Of a DNA stretch of 64,000 nucleotides, positions 8,171 to 16,915 are shown one piece after another. Within the stretch, counting starts at the first letter, position 1, and the number at the start of each line of letters is the position of its first letter. The translations under genes and the position numbers were made by a program. This DNA comes from an uncultured Collinsella sp. (GTDB lineage Bacteria > Actinomycetota > Coriobacteriia > Coriobacteriales > Coriobacteriaceae), in assembly GCA_902493375.1 (NCBI GenBank), contig CABUPH010000005.1, forward strand, positions 62,001 through 126,000. The letters run 5' to 3'. A model generated the notes under the pieces. That model was not told the DNA's origin. It made no database searches and was given only the letters and a program-made list of their open reading frames with translations.

Positions 8171-9532
8171 TTGTCTCGACTGAACAAAGGGGCCGCGGAG
8201 CAGCGTTTTCCACTGCCCTCGATGCTCCAAAAGCTGGCCTGTGCCCTGGCTGTGGCGCTCGCCCTGGTATGCGCGGGGGCCTGCGTGCCCACGACCGCCC
8301 AGGCGCTTGAGACCGCAAAGATTACCGCCCGACCCAATACCGGTTCGGGTAGCGATGTGGTCGGCGGCACCGAGACGCGCATCACTTGGGAAGTTCAGGC
8401 CGATGCCGACGAGGAGCTGAGCGGTCTTTCTTTGACGTTTGTCGACGGTACGACGTTTGGTACCGATGACACTCGATTGACGATGCTCTCGGGCGAGGAC
8501 CTCATGGATCGTACGCCCATGAAGCCCACGTGCAAGGCTGACGGCCAGACGCTCAAGATTGACTTTGGTGAGACGGCGCCTGCCGGCGGCTATTTCCGCG
8601 TCGAGGTTTACGGCGTGACCTTCCCCGTCGAGGGCGGCGATGAGGCCTTTAGCGGCACCTGCACTTTGGCCGATGGCTCGACCAAGAAGATCTCCAAGAT
8701 TCCTTCCGTCGAGATTAAGGGCGTGACGGCATTCGATAACTTCCTGGCCGACCTTAAGGAGCAGCCGTGGGTCGAGGCGTGGAACTCCAATATGTTCCTG
8801 CGCCTGTTCCTGAACCCGGTCATTTTGGTCCAGAGCCTGCCGATCGTCTTCAAGGGCTTCCTCATGTCGCTTTCGATCGTGCTTGTGGCGTTTCCGCTGG
8901 CAATTCCCTTCGGTTTCGCCCTGTCGCTCATGCGCATCTCCAAGTCGCGCATCCTGCGCTGCCTCGCCGGCATCTACGTGAATATCATTCGCGGTACGCC
9001 GGCGTTCCTGCAGATCTATATCGCGTTCTTCGGTCTGCCGTTGGCCGGCGTCAAGGTTGATGACTACGTGCTCGGCGTCATCGTCATGGCCATGAATTCG
9101 TCTGCCTATCTGTGTGAGATCTTCCGCGCCGGTATTCAATCGATCCCCAAGGGCCAAAACGAGGCTGCTCGCTCTCTGGGCATGAATGCCTTCCAGACGC
9201 TGCTCTACGTTATGATTCCGCAGACGTTCCGCAATGTTTTGCCTACGCTGACCAGCGAGTTTATCTTGCTTTACAAGGATACGTCGCTGCTTGCCGCCGT
9301 GGGTGTGGTCGAGATCGTCATGAACGCCCGTACCATCGTGGCCACGACGGGCTCCATTACACCGTACGTGGTTGCCGCCCTGTTCTATCTGGTCATCACC
9401 CTGCCGCTCGCTCGCTTGGTGAGCGGTCTTGAGGCGAGGCTTTTGGGCACGACCGAGACCAAGAAGAAGCGTCCCGCCAAGAGCGCCGGACAGGTTGTCG
9501 CGACGCCCGCCGATCACATCGCCGGTCTGTAA
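8171..9532 (+). CDS. Amino-acid ABC permease with N-terminal extracytoplasmic domain
   Basis: A 453-residue inner-membrane permease of the His/Glu/Gln type. The start is TTG 8171, six bases after AGGAG. A signal-like helix (about 18-38) is followed by an extracytoplasmic region of about 160 residues with beta-rich character. The permease domain then starts near 215 with several membrane helices, and the EAA loop EAARSLGMNAFQTL (about 334) contacts the ATPase. Ordinary GlnP-type permeases are about 220 residues, so this is a fusion with an extra exported domain. That domain is not a second family-3 binding domain as far as I can see. It is followed after 12 bases by the ATPase gene. Confidence 0.85.
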   Translation: MSRLNKGAAEQRFPLPSMLQKLACALAVALALVCAGACVPTTAQALETAKITARPNTGSGSDVVGGTETRITWEVQADADEELSGLSLTFVDGTTFGTDDTRLTMLSGEDLMDRTPMKPTCKADGQTLKIDFGETAPAGGYFRVEVYGVTFPVEGGDEAFSGTCTLADGSTKKISKIPSVEIKGVTAFDNFLADLKEQPWVEAWNSNMFLRLFLNPVILVQSLPIVFKGFLMSLSIVLVAFPLAIPFGFALSLMRISKSRILRCLAGIYVNIIRGTPAFLQIYIAFFGLPLAGVKVDDYVLGVIVMAMNSSAYLCEIFRAGIQSIPKGQNEAARSLGMNAFQTLLYVMIPQTFRNVLPTLTSEFILLYKDTSLLAAVGVVEIVMNARTIVATTGSITPYVVAALFYLVITLPLARLVSGLEARLLGTTETKKKRPAKSAGQVVATPADHIAGL

Positions 9533-9544
9533 GGAGGTCCTATC

Positions 9545-10297
9545 ATGAGCGAAACCAATAACTCGAACGAGGTCGTCGTCAGCATCAAGAACCTCCAGAA
9601 GGCCTTTGGCGATAACGTGGTCCTGCGCGATATCGATCTGGATGTGCATAAGGGCGAGGTCGTCGTAGTTCTGGGTCCTTCGGGCTCGGGCAAGTCGACG
9701 ATGCTTCGCTGCATCAATCGTCTGGAGCATCCCACGAGCGGCTCGATTATCGTTGAGGGCGTGGATGTGTGCGCCAAGGGTGTCGACCTCAACAAAGTGC
9801 GCACGCACCTGGGCATGGTGTTTCAGCAGTTCAACCTGTTCCCGCACCTGTCGGTCAAAAAGAACGTCATGCTTGCGCAGCAAAAGGTGCTCAAGCGCAG
9901 CAAGGAAGAGGCCGAGAAGATTGCCATCGAGGAGCTGACCAAGGTCGGCCTGGCCGAGCGCATCGACTTTATGCCGAGTCAGCTTTCGGGCGGCCAGCAG
10001 CAGCGCGTCGCCATCGCCCGCGCCCTGTCGATGAACCCGCACGTCATGCTCTTTGACGAGGCCACGTCGGCGCTCGATCCCGAGCTTGTCCGCGACGTGT
10101 TGGGGGTCATGCGCGACCTGGCACGCGACGGCATGACCATGATCGTCGTGACGCACGAGATGGGCTTTGCCCGCGACGTTGCCGACCGCGTTGTCTTTAT
10201 GGACGGCGGCGTTATCGTGGAAGAGGGTACGCCGAGCGAGGTCTTCGACCACCCCAAGAGCGAGCGCACCAAGGCGTTCTTGGGCAACATCTCGTAG
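9545..10297 (+). CDS. Polar amino-acid ABC transporter ATP-binding protein
   Basis: The 250-residue ATPase energises the importer encoded upstream. Walker A is GPSGSGKST (about residues 43-51), the Q-loop is MVFQQFNLFPH, the signature is LSGGQQQRVAIARAL, and Walker B is VMLFDEATSALDPE, followed by the switch His in VVTHEMGFARDV. This is the GlnQ/HisP class, complete and of usual size. AAGGAGG precedes ATG 9545 by seven bases. A strong terminator at 10324-10357 ends the operon. Confidence 0.95.
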   Translation: MSETNNSNEVVVSIKNLQKAFGDNVVLRDIDLDVHKGEVVVVLGPSGSGKSTMLRCINRLEHPTSGSIIVEGVDVCAKGVDLNKVRTHLGMVFQQFNLFPHLSVKKNVMLAQQKVLKRSKEEAEKIAIEELTKVGLAERIDFMPSQLSGGQQQRVAIARALSMNPHVMLFDEATSALDPELVRDVLGVMRDLARDGMTMIVVTHEMGFARDVADRVVFMDGGVIVEEGTPSEVFDHPKSERTKAFLGNIS

Positions 10298-10323
10298 CCG
10301 CTTTATATGACTGACATAGCAGA

Positions 10324-10357
10324 AAACGGGAGCCGGATGTGATCCGGCTCCCGTTTT
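10324..10357 (+). terminator. Rho-independent terminator of the ABC operon
   Basis: A 15-bp stem, AAACGGGAGCCGGAT with its complement, has a 3-nt loop and runs into TTTTT. It also lies downstream of the convergent flavodoxin gene. Confidence 0.92.
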
Positions 10358-10414
10358 TGTTGGGACGCGAATGTGTTTTGTTGCAATGCGCGTTGCGGGC
10401 GGAGCTCATTGCCG

Positions 10415-10834
10415 CTAGGCGAGCTCGGCTCCAAGGGCGCGGCAGGCCGCTTCGCTCTCATCATCGGGGGCGTCGTAGCAGATGACGGAATCGACGACGT
10501 TGACGCCCTCCTCGTCGGCGTCCGCCTTCCAGTTGTCCATCCATTCGCCCTCGGCCCACGAATAAGAGCCAAAGAGGACGACCTTCTTGTCGCCGAGGGT
10601 CTCCTTGACCTCATCCCACATGGGCTGGAACTCATCATATTCAAGCTCCTCGGAACCCATGGCGGGGCAGCCGAAGGCGATAGCGTCATAGCCAGCGGCC
10701 TTGTCTGCGGAGAAGTCGGCGCAGGAGATGACCTCTGCCTCGGCGCCGGCATCGGTTGCACCTTCGGCAACGAGGTTTGCCATGGCCTCGGTGTTGCCCG
10801 TGCCGCTCCAGTAGACGACGGCGATCTTGCTCAT
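10415..10834 (-). CDS. Flavodoxin
   Basis: A 139-residue FMN electron carrier. The N-terminal phosphate-binding loop is VYWSGTGNTEAMA (residues 7-19), followed by the flavodoxin segments AFGCPAMGSEELE and LFGSYSWAEGEWM that surround the isoalloxazine ring. Full length for a short-chain flavodoxin. It lies about 46 bases downstream of the DUF3793 gene on the same strand, a pairing that suggests one operon, possibly replacing ferredoxin in low iron. No regulator site was identified. Confidence 0.92.
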   Translation of the reverse strand: MSKIAVVYWSGTGNTEAMANLVAEGATDAGAEAEVISCADFSADKAAGYDAIAFGCPAMGSEELEYDEFQPMWDEVKETLGDKKVVLFGSYSWAEGEWMDNWKADADEEGVNVVDSVICYDAPDDESEAACRALGAELA

Positions 10835-10880
10835 GTTGAGTCCTTTCAGTTGTGCGGCAGGTTGCCACGGCTTCTATGTT

Positions 10881-11585
10881 CTATCGGGTTGCCTGGGCAA
10901 GTTGCGCCAAGCTGTAGCCCTGCTGATAGACAAAGGTGAAGTATTGGGCGCAGGCGCGGTAGGCATCAAACGTCGCAAGTGCCTGCTCGACATTTGCGTA
11001 GACCTTCCAGGCCCCAAAGACCTTATAGTTCTCGCCGCGCTGGACGATAAACTGATGGACATCTTCGTAGGGATAGCCCAAAAAATAGCCAATTTCGTGG
11101 GGGAACTCGCACATGCACCCCGTATCGCAGTGCCTATTTCGCGCGAGTGCGCAGACACTGCCGTCATAGGCACTTTCTGCGGCATTGCTGCTTGCCAGCG
11201 TGATGCGCGCGGCGAGATGCACCAGGGATGCGGGCAGGTTATGGACATCGTAGCCTTCGGCGGCAAGCGCCGTCGTGGCGCGGGGGTCGGAGAGGTATCG
11301 CATGAGGTCCGCAGGGCGGTACACATAGATGAGCGCTCCGCAGGGGCGCCAGACCAAAATGCTCATATGGATCCCGAGTGGCTGGAGCTCGCGGTTGCAT
11401 TGGGCTATGACGGCAAGCAGGCGAGAGCGTCGCTCTTCGATATGGGCGGCGCCGGGTATTCCGTTTTGGTTGGCGTAAACGCCGGGATAGGTGAAGAGCG
11501 AAGCCGGCTTGATACCTGCGAGCGTAGGGGAGCAGTTGCGCACGACGGCCGTTTGGTATGTTGGGATGTCAATGGTTCGAGTCAC
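10881..11585 (-). CDS. DUF3793 family protein
   Basis: A 234-residue protein with the DUF3793 pattern: a region with CDTGCMCEFPHEIGYFLGYP (about residues 153-172) followed by EDVHQFIV, and a C-terminal FGAWKVYANVEQA with Tyr- and Phe-rich helices. The family has no established function and is often found beside flavodoxins in anaerobes, as here. The clustered cysteines (RHCDTGCMC) could bind metal, but that is inference. ATG 11585 is followed by a normal N-terminus, and a pyrimidine-rich AAAGGGGCAACGTG leader gives the ribosome site. Confidence 0.72.
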   Translation of the reverse strand: MTRTIDIPTYQTAVVRNCSPTLAGIKPASLFTYPGVYANQNGIPGAAHIEERRSRLLAVIAQCNRELQPLGIHMSILVWRPCGALIYVYRPADLMRYLSDPRATTALAAEGYDVHNLPASLVHLAARITLASSNAAESAYDGSVCALARNRHCDTGCMCEFPHEIGYFLGYPYEDVHQFIVQRGENYKVFGAWKVYANVEQALATFDAYRACAQYFTFVYQQGYSLAQLAQATR

Positions 11586-11678
11586 GTTGCCCCTTTCGAG
11601 CCCTTACTTATTAGCCTAGGAAAACTTATACACGAAAGTAATCCATGGTCAACAAAAAAGTTTGAAGAGGAAAACTAA

Positions 11679-11710
11679 TTGACCGAACGGACATGATTTT
11701 GGGTTAAGAT
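11679..11710 (+). promoter_or_regulatory. Promoter of the heavy-metal-binding protein gene
   Basis: TTGACC (11679-11684) and TAAGAT (11705-11710) are 20 bases apart, an over-long spacer. The CsoR-like operator lies just downstream, over the likely transcription start. Confidence 0.45.
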
Positions 11711-11714
11711 GGGG

Positions 11715-11731
11715 ACACCCCATGGGGGTAT
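11715..11731 (+). promoter_or_regulatory. CsoR-like copper operator
   Basis: ACACCCCATGGGGGTAT has the form of CsoR/RcnR operators: a G-tract and a C-tract around a central palindrome, here CCCCATGGGG, with outer TA. It is placed between a promoter and a gene for an HMA-domain protein. CsoR itself is not in this window. Confidence 0.6.
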
Positions 11732-11759
11732 CTAGATAGTGCTACTGAAAGGGGAACGC

Positions 11760-12143
11760 ATGAGTGACTTGCTCAACCCTGCGAATCTCATCGTGCTGAC
11801 CGTCATTGCCGTCGGCATGTTTTTTGGACTGCGTCGCATTGCCGCTTCGACACACGGGAAGAGTTGCTGCAGCGATGGTGCGAGCGGCAAGAAGGCCAAA
11901 AAGGTTGTGGTGGCAGACACCGACGAGTCCCACTACCCCTATCGTGAGGAACTCCTTATCGGCGGCATGAGTTGCGACGGCTGCGCCCGGAATGTGACGA
12001 ATGCCCTCAATGCGCTTGATGGCGTGTGGGCTACGGTAACGTACGCGGACCACACGGCACGCGTGCGCTCGAAGCGCCCGGTTGATCGCGACACACTCGA
12101 GACGGCAGTGAGGGGTGCGGGCTATTACGTTATGAAAATGTAG
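11760..12143 (+). CDS. Membrane-anchored HMA (heavy-metal-associated) protein
   Basis: A 127-residue protein with an N-terminal membrane helix (about residues 6-28), a short linker containing SCCSD and basic residues, then one HMA domain with the metal site GGMSCDGCARNV (about 69-80) and the ferredoxin-like fold ending GAGYYVMKM. Such domains bind Cu(I) through the two cysteines. The CsoR-like operator just upstream fits copper handling. It is not a transporter by itself; it may pass copper to an exporter encoded elsewhere, or sequester it. ATG 11760 follows AAAGGGGA. Confidence 0.8.
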   Translation: MSDLLNPANLIVLTVIAVGMFFGLRRIAASTHGKSCCSDGASGKKAKKVVVADTDESHYPYREELLIGGMSCDGCARNVTNALNALDGVWATVTYADHTARVRSKRPVDRDTLETAVRGAGYYVMKM

Positions 12144-12309
12144 GGGTTGCCCTCTCCGGTGGGTACCAGCCTCCTGCCCATTGTGACTATCGGCATCCAA
12201 AAATTTGCGCAAAAATAACCTTTAAATGCGGCAAAAGTGGAGTTTGGTGACGGTTTGCGCGGAATTCGCTACCAATCGAGCATCTATGAACCCGTCCAAA
12301 AAATTACAG

Positions 12310-12325
12310 GTGTATATTTATACAC
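12310..12325. promoter_or_regulatory. GTGTATA-TT-TATACAC palindrome
   Basis: A perfect 7-2-7 inverted repeat lies about 90 bases upstream of the surface-protein gene, in an A+T-rich stretch. It has the form of a dimeric regulator site. The rest of the 12144-12415 gap shows no gene. Confidence 0.35.
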
Positions 12326-12415
12326 TGATTATTGCTGTGCTCAGATTGCAATTAACCGTGGACAGAAATGAAGAATGCTAAAACTGGGCTTTAGGACAGG
12401 GGAGGCTATAACCTT

Positions 12416-14968
12416 ATGAGACGAGTGGGAACACTTGGCTTGGTGGCAGCGCTTGCCGCTATCTTGGTATCGCCGCTGCCGGCGCACGCCGAAGACGCAT
12501 CGGGTGCCGTTACCTACAATGCGGGAAATGGGTATTCCTTTGAGAAGCTCTCGCATCCTACGGTAGGAACGTCGCAGCCGGATGGCATCGTCGACTACCA
12601 GGGTAACGGTGCCGTTGCCGTTCCGGGCGCCGATGGTAATACGGCCAACAACGAAGGCGATCGCGGCCAGAGCTACACTTGGGCGGCTGCGAGCTATGGT
12701 GACTGGCTTTATGTGGGCACCTGCTATGCGGCGATGGGCAACACGCTGACGCTCATGAACAGCACGCTGGGCGATTCCTTTGATGTCGAAACCATGCGCC
12801 TGACGCTGGAGGCCATGTTTAACGGTACCTTCTTCTATGGACAGCAGAAGGAGGACGGCACGGCCGACAAGGACAGCGGCGGCATCTTGGTCAAGATCAA
12901 TACCAAGACCGGTGAGACCAAGCTGCTACTCTCTGAATCGCTCAACGGCGTCGCTCCTTTGTTCCGCAATGCCGTGAGCTATAAGGGTAAGCTCTATTTC
13001 TGCGGCAGCGTCAGGACCAATGACGGCAAAGGCGGCCTGCCTGCTGTATACGAGATCGATCCTAAGACGGATGAGTACAAAGTTGTCTATCAGGGCCTTT
13101 CGAGCATGCAGGATTACGGTGCTGCCTACAAGCAGGGCATTTCTACCGGTATCCGCGGCATGTGCGTCCATGATGGCCAGCTCGTCATCAGTAATGTGGG
13201 TAAAGACGCGAACGGTAATTTTGTGTCGACAATCCTGACGTCGTCTGACCCCTCGAAGGGCCAGGACAGCTTCACCGAGATTGCCAACTCGGAGACGCTG
13301 TTTGGCTATCCGGCGATTCGCTATCAGGACAGCATCTACGGCGGCGCCATTTGGGATATGGTCTCGTACAATGGCCATCTCTATGCGACCATCTGCACCG
13401 GTACGCCCGAGAACGCTCCCGATGATAATTCCATGCAGTCGTTTGCCATGGTCCGTGGCGACAAGAATGCCGACGGCAGCTATTCGTGGACTCCCATTGT
13501 CGGCGATCAGAAGACGGACGGTGCAAAGTACTGCTTTGGCATCGATCCTGCCCGTACCCGTTCTGGCGCTGCCAACCTCATCGTCTACAACGACTACCTC
13601 TATATCGGTGAATACAACGACGAGGAGATTGCCCTCGAGCGCATCCTGTTCAACAAATCCAACACCGAAGAGGGCGGCAAGAGCAGCATGGGTGGCGTTG
13701 ACTGCTCGTTTGTGAATGCCAATCTTGAGCAGTCGGTTAACATCTATCGCATGGACAAGGACGAGAACATGGAGCTCGTCGTTGGCGATCGCACCGACAT
13801 GTTCCCCGAGGGCGGTATTTCCGGCCTGACTTCGGGCTTTGGCCGAAACGAGAACCAGTACATTTGGCGCATGCAGAAGTTCGACGGCAAGCTGTATATC
13901 GGTACCTTTGATACCGCGAGCCTGCTTGAGCCGATCGGCCAGTTCTCCAATGGCGACATTATCGATATGACGCCCGAGGAGTGGGACTCTCAGGTTCAGC
14001 GCCTTAGGGACCTGCTCGATCACCTGCTCGACAAGAAATCGCCTGACGACCCCATCGTTCCCGTGAACACGCTTGCGGACGATGATTCAAACGAGGCCGT
14101 CGAGGTCGATGATTCGAACGAAGCTGCTGAGGTTGATGATTCAAACAAGGCCGTCGATGTCGATGACGAGAAGACCGAGGTTGCTAAGGGCTTTGGCGAT
14201 CTGAGCGATGCGCTGGAGGATGCCGCGGGCGGTCTTTGCGATCAGGCCGCGACGATGTCCCAGGACTTTGAGGACGACGCCGCTTATGTCCAGAAGATCG
14301 ATGGCGAGATCGCGTACTTCAAGTCCTTTGCCGACCAGTATCAGGACATGCTCGATAGCTATGAGAGCCTTAAGCAGCAGTACGAGGATGCCTATGGCAC
14401 CGAGCTGCCGAGCGATATTCAGGATGCGCTCGATAAGCTGCTGAGCGAGGAGAACCTCAAGAAGTTGCAGAGTGTCCTTACGTGCATGTGTTACCTGCGC
14501 GATGCCGAGCGCGGCTTTGATATGTATGTGACCGAGGACGGCGTGAACTTTACGACGCTGACGACCAATGGCTTTAACGATCCGTATAACCATGGTCTGC
14601 GCACCTTTGCGGTGACCAACCAGGGTCTGTGCCTTGGTACCGCCAACCCGTTCTATGGTTGCCAGGTCTGGATCCAGCGCAAGGAGAATTCGGAGAATCC
14701 GGTTGATCCCGGTACTCCGGATCCGACGGAACCCACCGATCCTTCGCAGCCGGGTGGCGGCGATCAGCCTGGCGGCAGCCAGACGGGTGGCAACGACCAG
14801 TCGAGCAGCACCACGACCACCGTCACGACGACCGCTAAGAAGACTCCGAAGGACGGCTCGCTGCCTCGCGCTGGCGACTCGACCCTCACGCTGGTCTTGG
14901 GATTGCTGGTTGCAGCTGCCGCAGTGCTTGGCATTGCTCTCGTCTTGCGCAAGCGTTCTCGTCGCTAG
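12416..14968 (+). CDS. Large cell-surface protein with beta-propeller-like region and C-terminal anchor
   Basis: An 850-residue exported protein. A signal peptide ends at AHA (about residue 24). Residues 30-520 contain repeated strands of the type LYVGT, LYFCG, LYATIC, LYIGE and LYIGTF, which suggests a beta-propeller. An acidic region near 557-583 holds three 9-residue repeats of the type DDSNxAxxV. A helical, probably coiled-coil segment follows. After a Pro/Thr/Gly/Gln-rich wall-spanning linker comes SLPRAGD (about 815-821), a variant of the LPxTG sortase motif, then a hydrophobic helix and RKRSRR. The function is unknown; binding of a host or food polymer is a guess. GGGGAGG lies 10 bases before ATG. 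Confidence 0.8.
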   Translation: MRRVGTLGLVAALAAILVSPLPAHAEDASGAVTYNAGNGYSFEKLSHPTVGTSQPDGIVDYQGNGAVAVPGADGNTANNEGDRGQSYTWAAASYGDWLYVGTCYAAMGNTLTLMNSTLGDSFDVETMRLTLEAMFNGTFFYGQQKEDGTADKDSGGILVKINTKTGETKLLLSESLNGVAPLFRNAVSYKGKLYFCGSVRTNDGKGGLPAVYEIDPKTDEYKVVYQGLSSMQDYGAAYKQGISTGIRGMCVHDGQLVISNVGKDANGNFVSTILTSSDPSKGQDSFTEIANSETLFGYPAIRYQDSIYGGAIWDMVSYNGHLYATICTGTPENAPDDNSMQSFAMVRGDKNADGSYSWTPIVGDQKTDGAKYCFGIDPARTRSGAANLIVYNDYLYIGEYNDEEIALERILFNKSNTEEGGKSSMGGVDCSFVNANLEQSVNIYRMDKDENMELVVGDRTDMFPEGGISGLTSGFGRNENQYIWRMQKFDGKLYIGTFDTASLLEPIGQFSNGDIIDMTPEEWDSQVQRLRDLLDHLLDKKSPDDPIVPVNTLADDDSNEAVEVDDSNEAAEVDDSNKAVDVDDEKTEVAKGFGDLSDALEDAAGGLCDQAATMSQDFEDDAAYVQKIDGEIAYFKSFADQYQDMLDSYESLKQQYEDAYGTELPSDIQDALDKLLSEENLKKLQSVLTCMCYLRDAERGFDMYVTEDGVNFTTLTTNGFNDPYNHGLRTFAVTNQGLCLGTANPFYGCQVWIQRKENSENPVDPGTPDPTEPTDPSQPGGGDQPGGSQTGGNDQSSSTTTTVTTTAKKTPKDGSLPRAGDSTLTLVLGLLVAAAAVLGIALVLRKRSRR

Positions 14969-15390
14969 GCTCGTCCGCGTAGCTCAATGTCCTGGATATC
15001 GTCGAAGTTGATGGCGATATCCCTGAGTTTGAGCAGCTTGAATGCGGGTAACGCTTCGTCGAGAATGCCCGTGCGGCTACGATAGCCGTACGTATCGTAA
15101 TAGGTGACGCGCACCAAGTCGCCGCGTTTGAGGCCCTCGAGCTTTTGCGAAAGCTCGAGGGCTTTTTCTTCCGTGAGCTCACGTTTTTGCTCGACGGTGA
15201 TTTCCTGCTTGCGCACGAGTTCGTAGTATCCCGTGAGGGCGGCAAAGGGCATAAACTGTGCGGCGCGGTTGGCGCGCACGGCACCGTTGGCAGTGAGGTT
15301 GGGGTCGGCTGCGCGGCGTCTGCCCTCGGGGTCCGCCAGGCGCTCGAAGGCGGTCGGCGGGCGCATGGGCTGTTGTTTGGGTTTAGGCAC
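14965..15390 (-). CDS. YolD-like protein
   Basis: A 141-residue YolD-family protein, a partner commonly encoded with UmuC-type Y-family polymerases. The typical segments RAAQFMPFAALTGYYE and the C-terminal RTGILDEALPAFKLLKLRDIAI with IxFDDIxDIE are seen. GTG 15390 is chosen because GGAGG lies five bases upstream; it overlaps the polymerase gene by 8 bases, so the two are translationally coupled. Its stop codon overlaps the stop of the convergent surface-protein gene in a shared CTAG (14965-14968). Confidence 0.8.
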   Translation of the reverse strand: MPKPKQQPMRPPTAFERLADPEGRRRAADPNLTANGAVRANRAAQFMPFAALTGYYELVRKQEITVEQKRELTEEKALELSQKLEGLKRGDLVRVTYYDTYGYRSRTGILDEALPAFKLLKLRDIAINFDDIQDIELRGRA

Positions 15391-16888
15391 GGTGTCCTCC
15401 AACTTGATCGTTGCGCTCGCGCGCGGTGGCGCCGGCGGTAAAGCTTAATCCCTTGACGAGCGCGTTCTTGCCGTACTTGCCCTTTACGGCCAGGACGGCG
15501 CGCGCCAGGTCGCGCTCGCGCTCATCCGCCTCGATATCGCTGAACAGATCGATGGTGACAAATTCCTCAGGCATGAGGTTGCCAAAGCCCAAGTTGATGC
15601 GTTTGACCGGTCGTTTGGGATCGACAGTCTGCGCCCAGAGCTCATCGAAATAGCCCATGATCTTCTTAAACGAATTGGTGCGCTCGGGCAGCTTTCGCGA
15701 AGCGTTGGAGTGCGCAAAGAGTGCGGCATAGCCACCGCGCGGTTTGCCGCCATGCTCTCCCACAAAGATGCCATCGATTGCCTGCGCCTCGCGCACCAGG
15801 CGGCGCCGTTCGTCATCGCGCTGGACGGGCTTGGGCGCACGGGGCGCGAGCCCGGGGCCGGCGGTTGCGGTGGGTTCGATACTCGACGTGCTCGAGCGTA
15901 GGTGTCCGCATCCGTCCACATATTGCGCTGTGCCGCTGGCGTCGAGGCGGCGTATGTCGGCTCGTTCGCTCGCATAACCCACAAAGAGCGAGATGCTGTC
16001 GCACACCACGTGCTTATCGATCAAGTCCAGCACGGCGTTGTCGACCATCTCGCGCAAGACGGTGTAGGCCTGTTCATAGGCATAGCCTTTCGAGAGCACC
16101 TGTCCTGTGGTAGTTGAGGTTGCCTGCGGGCGATAGGCTTGGATATCGGCGATAGTTGTCGGCTCGCGCCCGAAGGCGTGGTCGATGAGATATTCGGCAT
16201 TGACGCCGAGCTCGTCGTAAAGCAGGTTTTCGTCGAGCGCGGCGACGCCCATCAGATCGTATACCCCGTACTTTTCGAGGCGGGCTGCCACGCCGGGGCC
16301 GATGCCCCAGATGTCGGTGATGGGACGATGGGGCCAGATCTCCTTGCGAAAGGTCTCGTCGTCGAGTATGCCGATGCGGCTGGGTACGTGCTTGGCGGTA
16401 ATGTCGAGCGCTACCTTGGCTTGGAATAGGTTGGGGCCGATGCCGACCGTCGCCGTGATGCCGGTGCGCGCAAGGACCTCATCGCGCAACATGCAGGCAA
16501 AGCCTTTGGCATTAGTGTGGTAGAGGTCTAGATAGGGCGTCACGTCGATAAAGCATTCGTCGATTGAATAGACGTGAATGTCTTGCGGGCTCACGTATTC
16601 CAGATAGATGCCGTAGATTTGCGCCGACACTTCCATGTAATGCTGCATGCGCGGTACGGCCTTGATGTAGTCGATGCCGTCGGGAATCTCAAATAGGCGG
16701 CAGCGGTTGTGTATCCCGAGGTCCTTCATGGCCTGTGTGATGGCGAGGCAGATGGTCGTGCGCCCGCGCGATTCGTCGGCAACGACCAGACACGTAGTGA
16801 TTGGGTCGAGCCCACGATCGACGCACTCGACGCTGGCATAAAACGTCTTGAGGTCGATGCAGATGTAGGTGTGCTGTTCGTGCGCCAT
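15383..16888 (-). CDS. Y-family (UmuC/DinB-like) DNA repair polymerase
   Basis: A 501-residue translesion polymerase. The catalytic motifs are DLKTFYASVECVD near the N-terminus, with a metal Asp, and VYSIDECFIDVT (about 106-117), with the Asp-Glu pair. The helix-hairpin-helix segment DIWGIGPGVAARLEKYGV is near 190-207. The little-finger domain follows, then a C-terminal extension as in the UvrX/MucB group. Two LexA-like boxes lie upstream (16902-16932), so SOS induction is expected. The YolD gene downstream overlaps it. Confidence 0.9.
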   Translation of the reverse strand: MAHEQHTYICIDLKTFYASVECVDRGLDPITTCLVVADESRGRTTICLAITQAMKDLGIHNRCRLFEIPDGIDYIKAVPRMQHYMEVSAQIYGIYLEYVSPQDIHVYSIDECFIDVTPYLDLYHTNAKGFACMLRDEVLARTGITATVGIGPNLFQAKVALDITAKHVPSRIGILDDETFRKEIWPHRPITDIWGIGPGVAARLEKYGVYDLMGVAALDENLLYDELGVNAEYLIDHAFGREPTTIADIQAYRPQATSTTTGQVLSKGYAYEQAYTVLREMVDNAVLDLIDKHVVCDSISLFVGYASERADIRRLDASGTAQYVDGCGHLRSSTSSIEPTATAGPGLAPRAPKPVQRDDERRRLVREAQAIDGIFVGEHGGKPRGGYAALFAHSNASRKLPERTNSFKKIMGYFDELWAQTVDPKRPVKRINLGFGNLMPEEFVTIDLFSDIEADERERDLARAVLAVKGKYGKNALVKGLSFTAGATARERNDQVGGHRA

Positions 16889-16901
16889 CCGAGCCTCCCA
16901 T

Positions 16902-16915
16902 CAAACACATGTTCT
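16902..16915 (-). promoter_or_regulatory. LexA-like box, proximal
   Basis: On the minus strand AGAAC-ATGT-GTTTG matches the Gram-positive/actinobacterial LexA pattern CGAAC-N4-GTTCG with two deviations. It lies 14 bases before the polymerase start. Confidence 0.5.

Noticed and set aside
8045..10252. A 735-codon minus-strand open frame
   Set aside because: It is antisense to the ABC permease and ATPase genes, whose motifs are unmistakable. The translation is low-complexity (Arg, His, Gly, Asp) and typical of antisense frames in high-G+C DNA.
11560..11600. GGTTCGAGTC resembling a tRNA T-arm
   Set aside because: No acceptor, anticodon or D-arm can be built around it; it is the start region of the DUF3793 gene.
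12199..12275. A possible third copy of the 63-nt leader element (TTTGCGCAAAAATA)
   Set aside because: Only the loop-like words match; there is no complementary stem or the flanking CTGATG segment.
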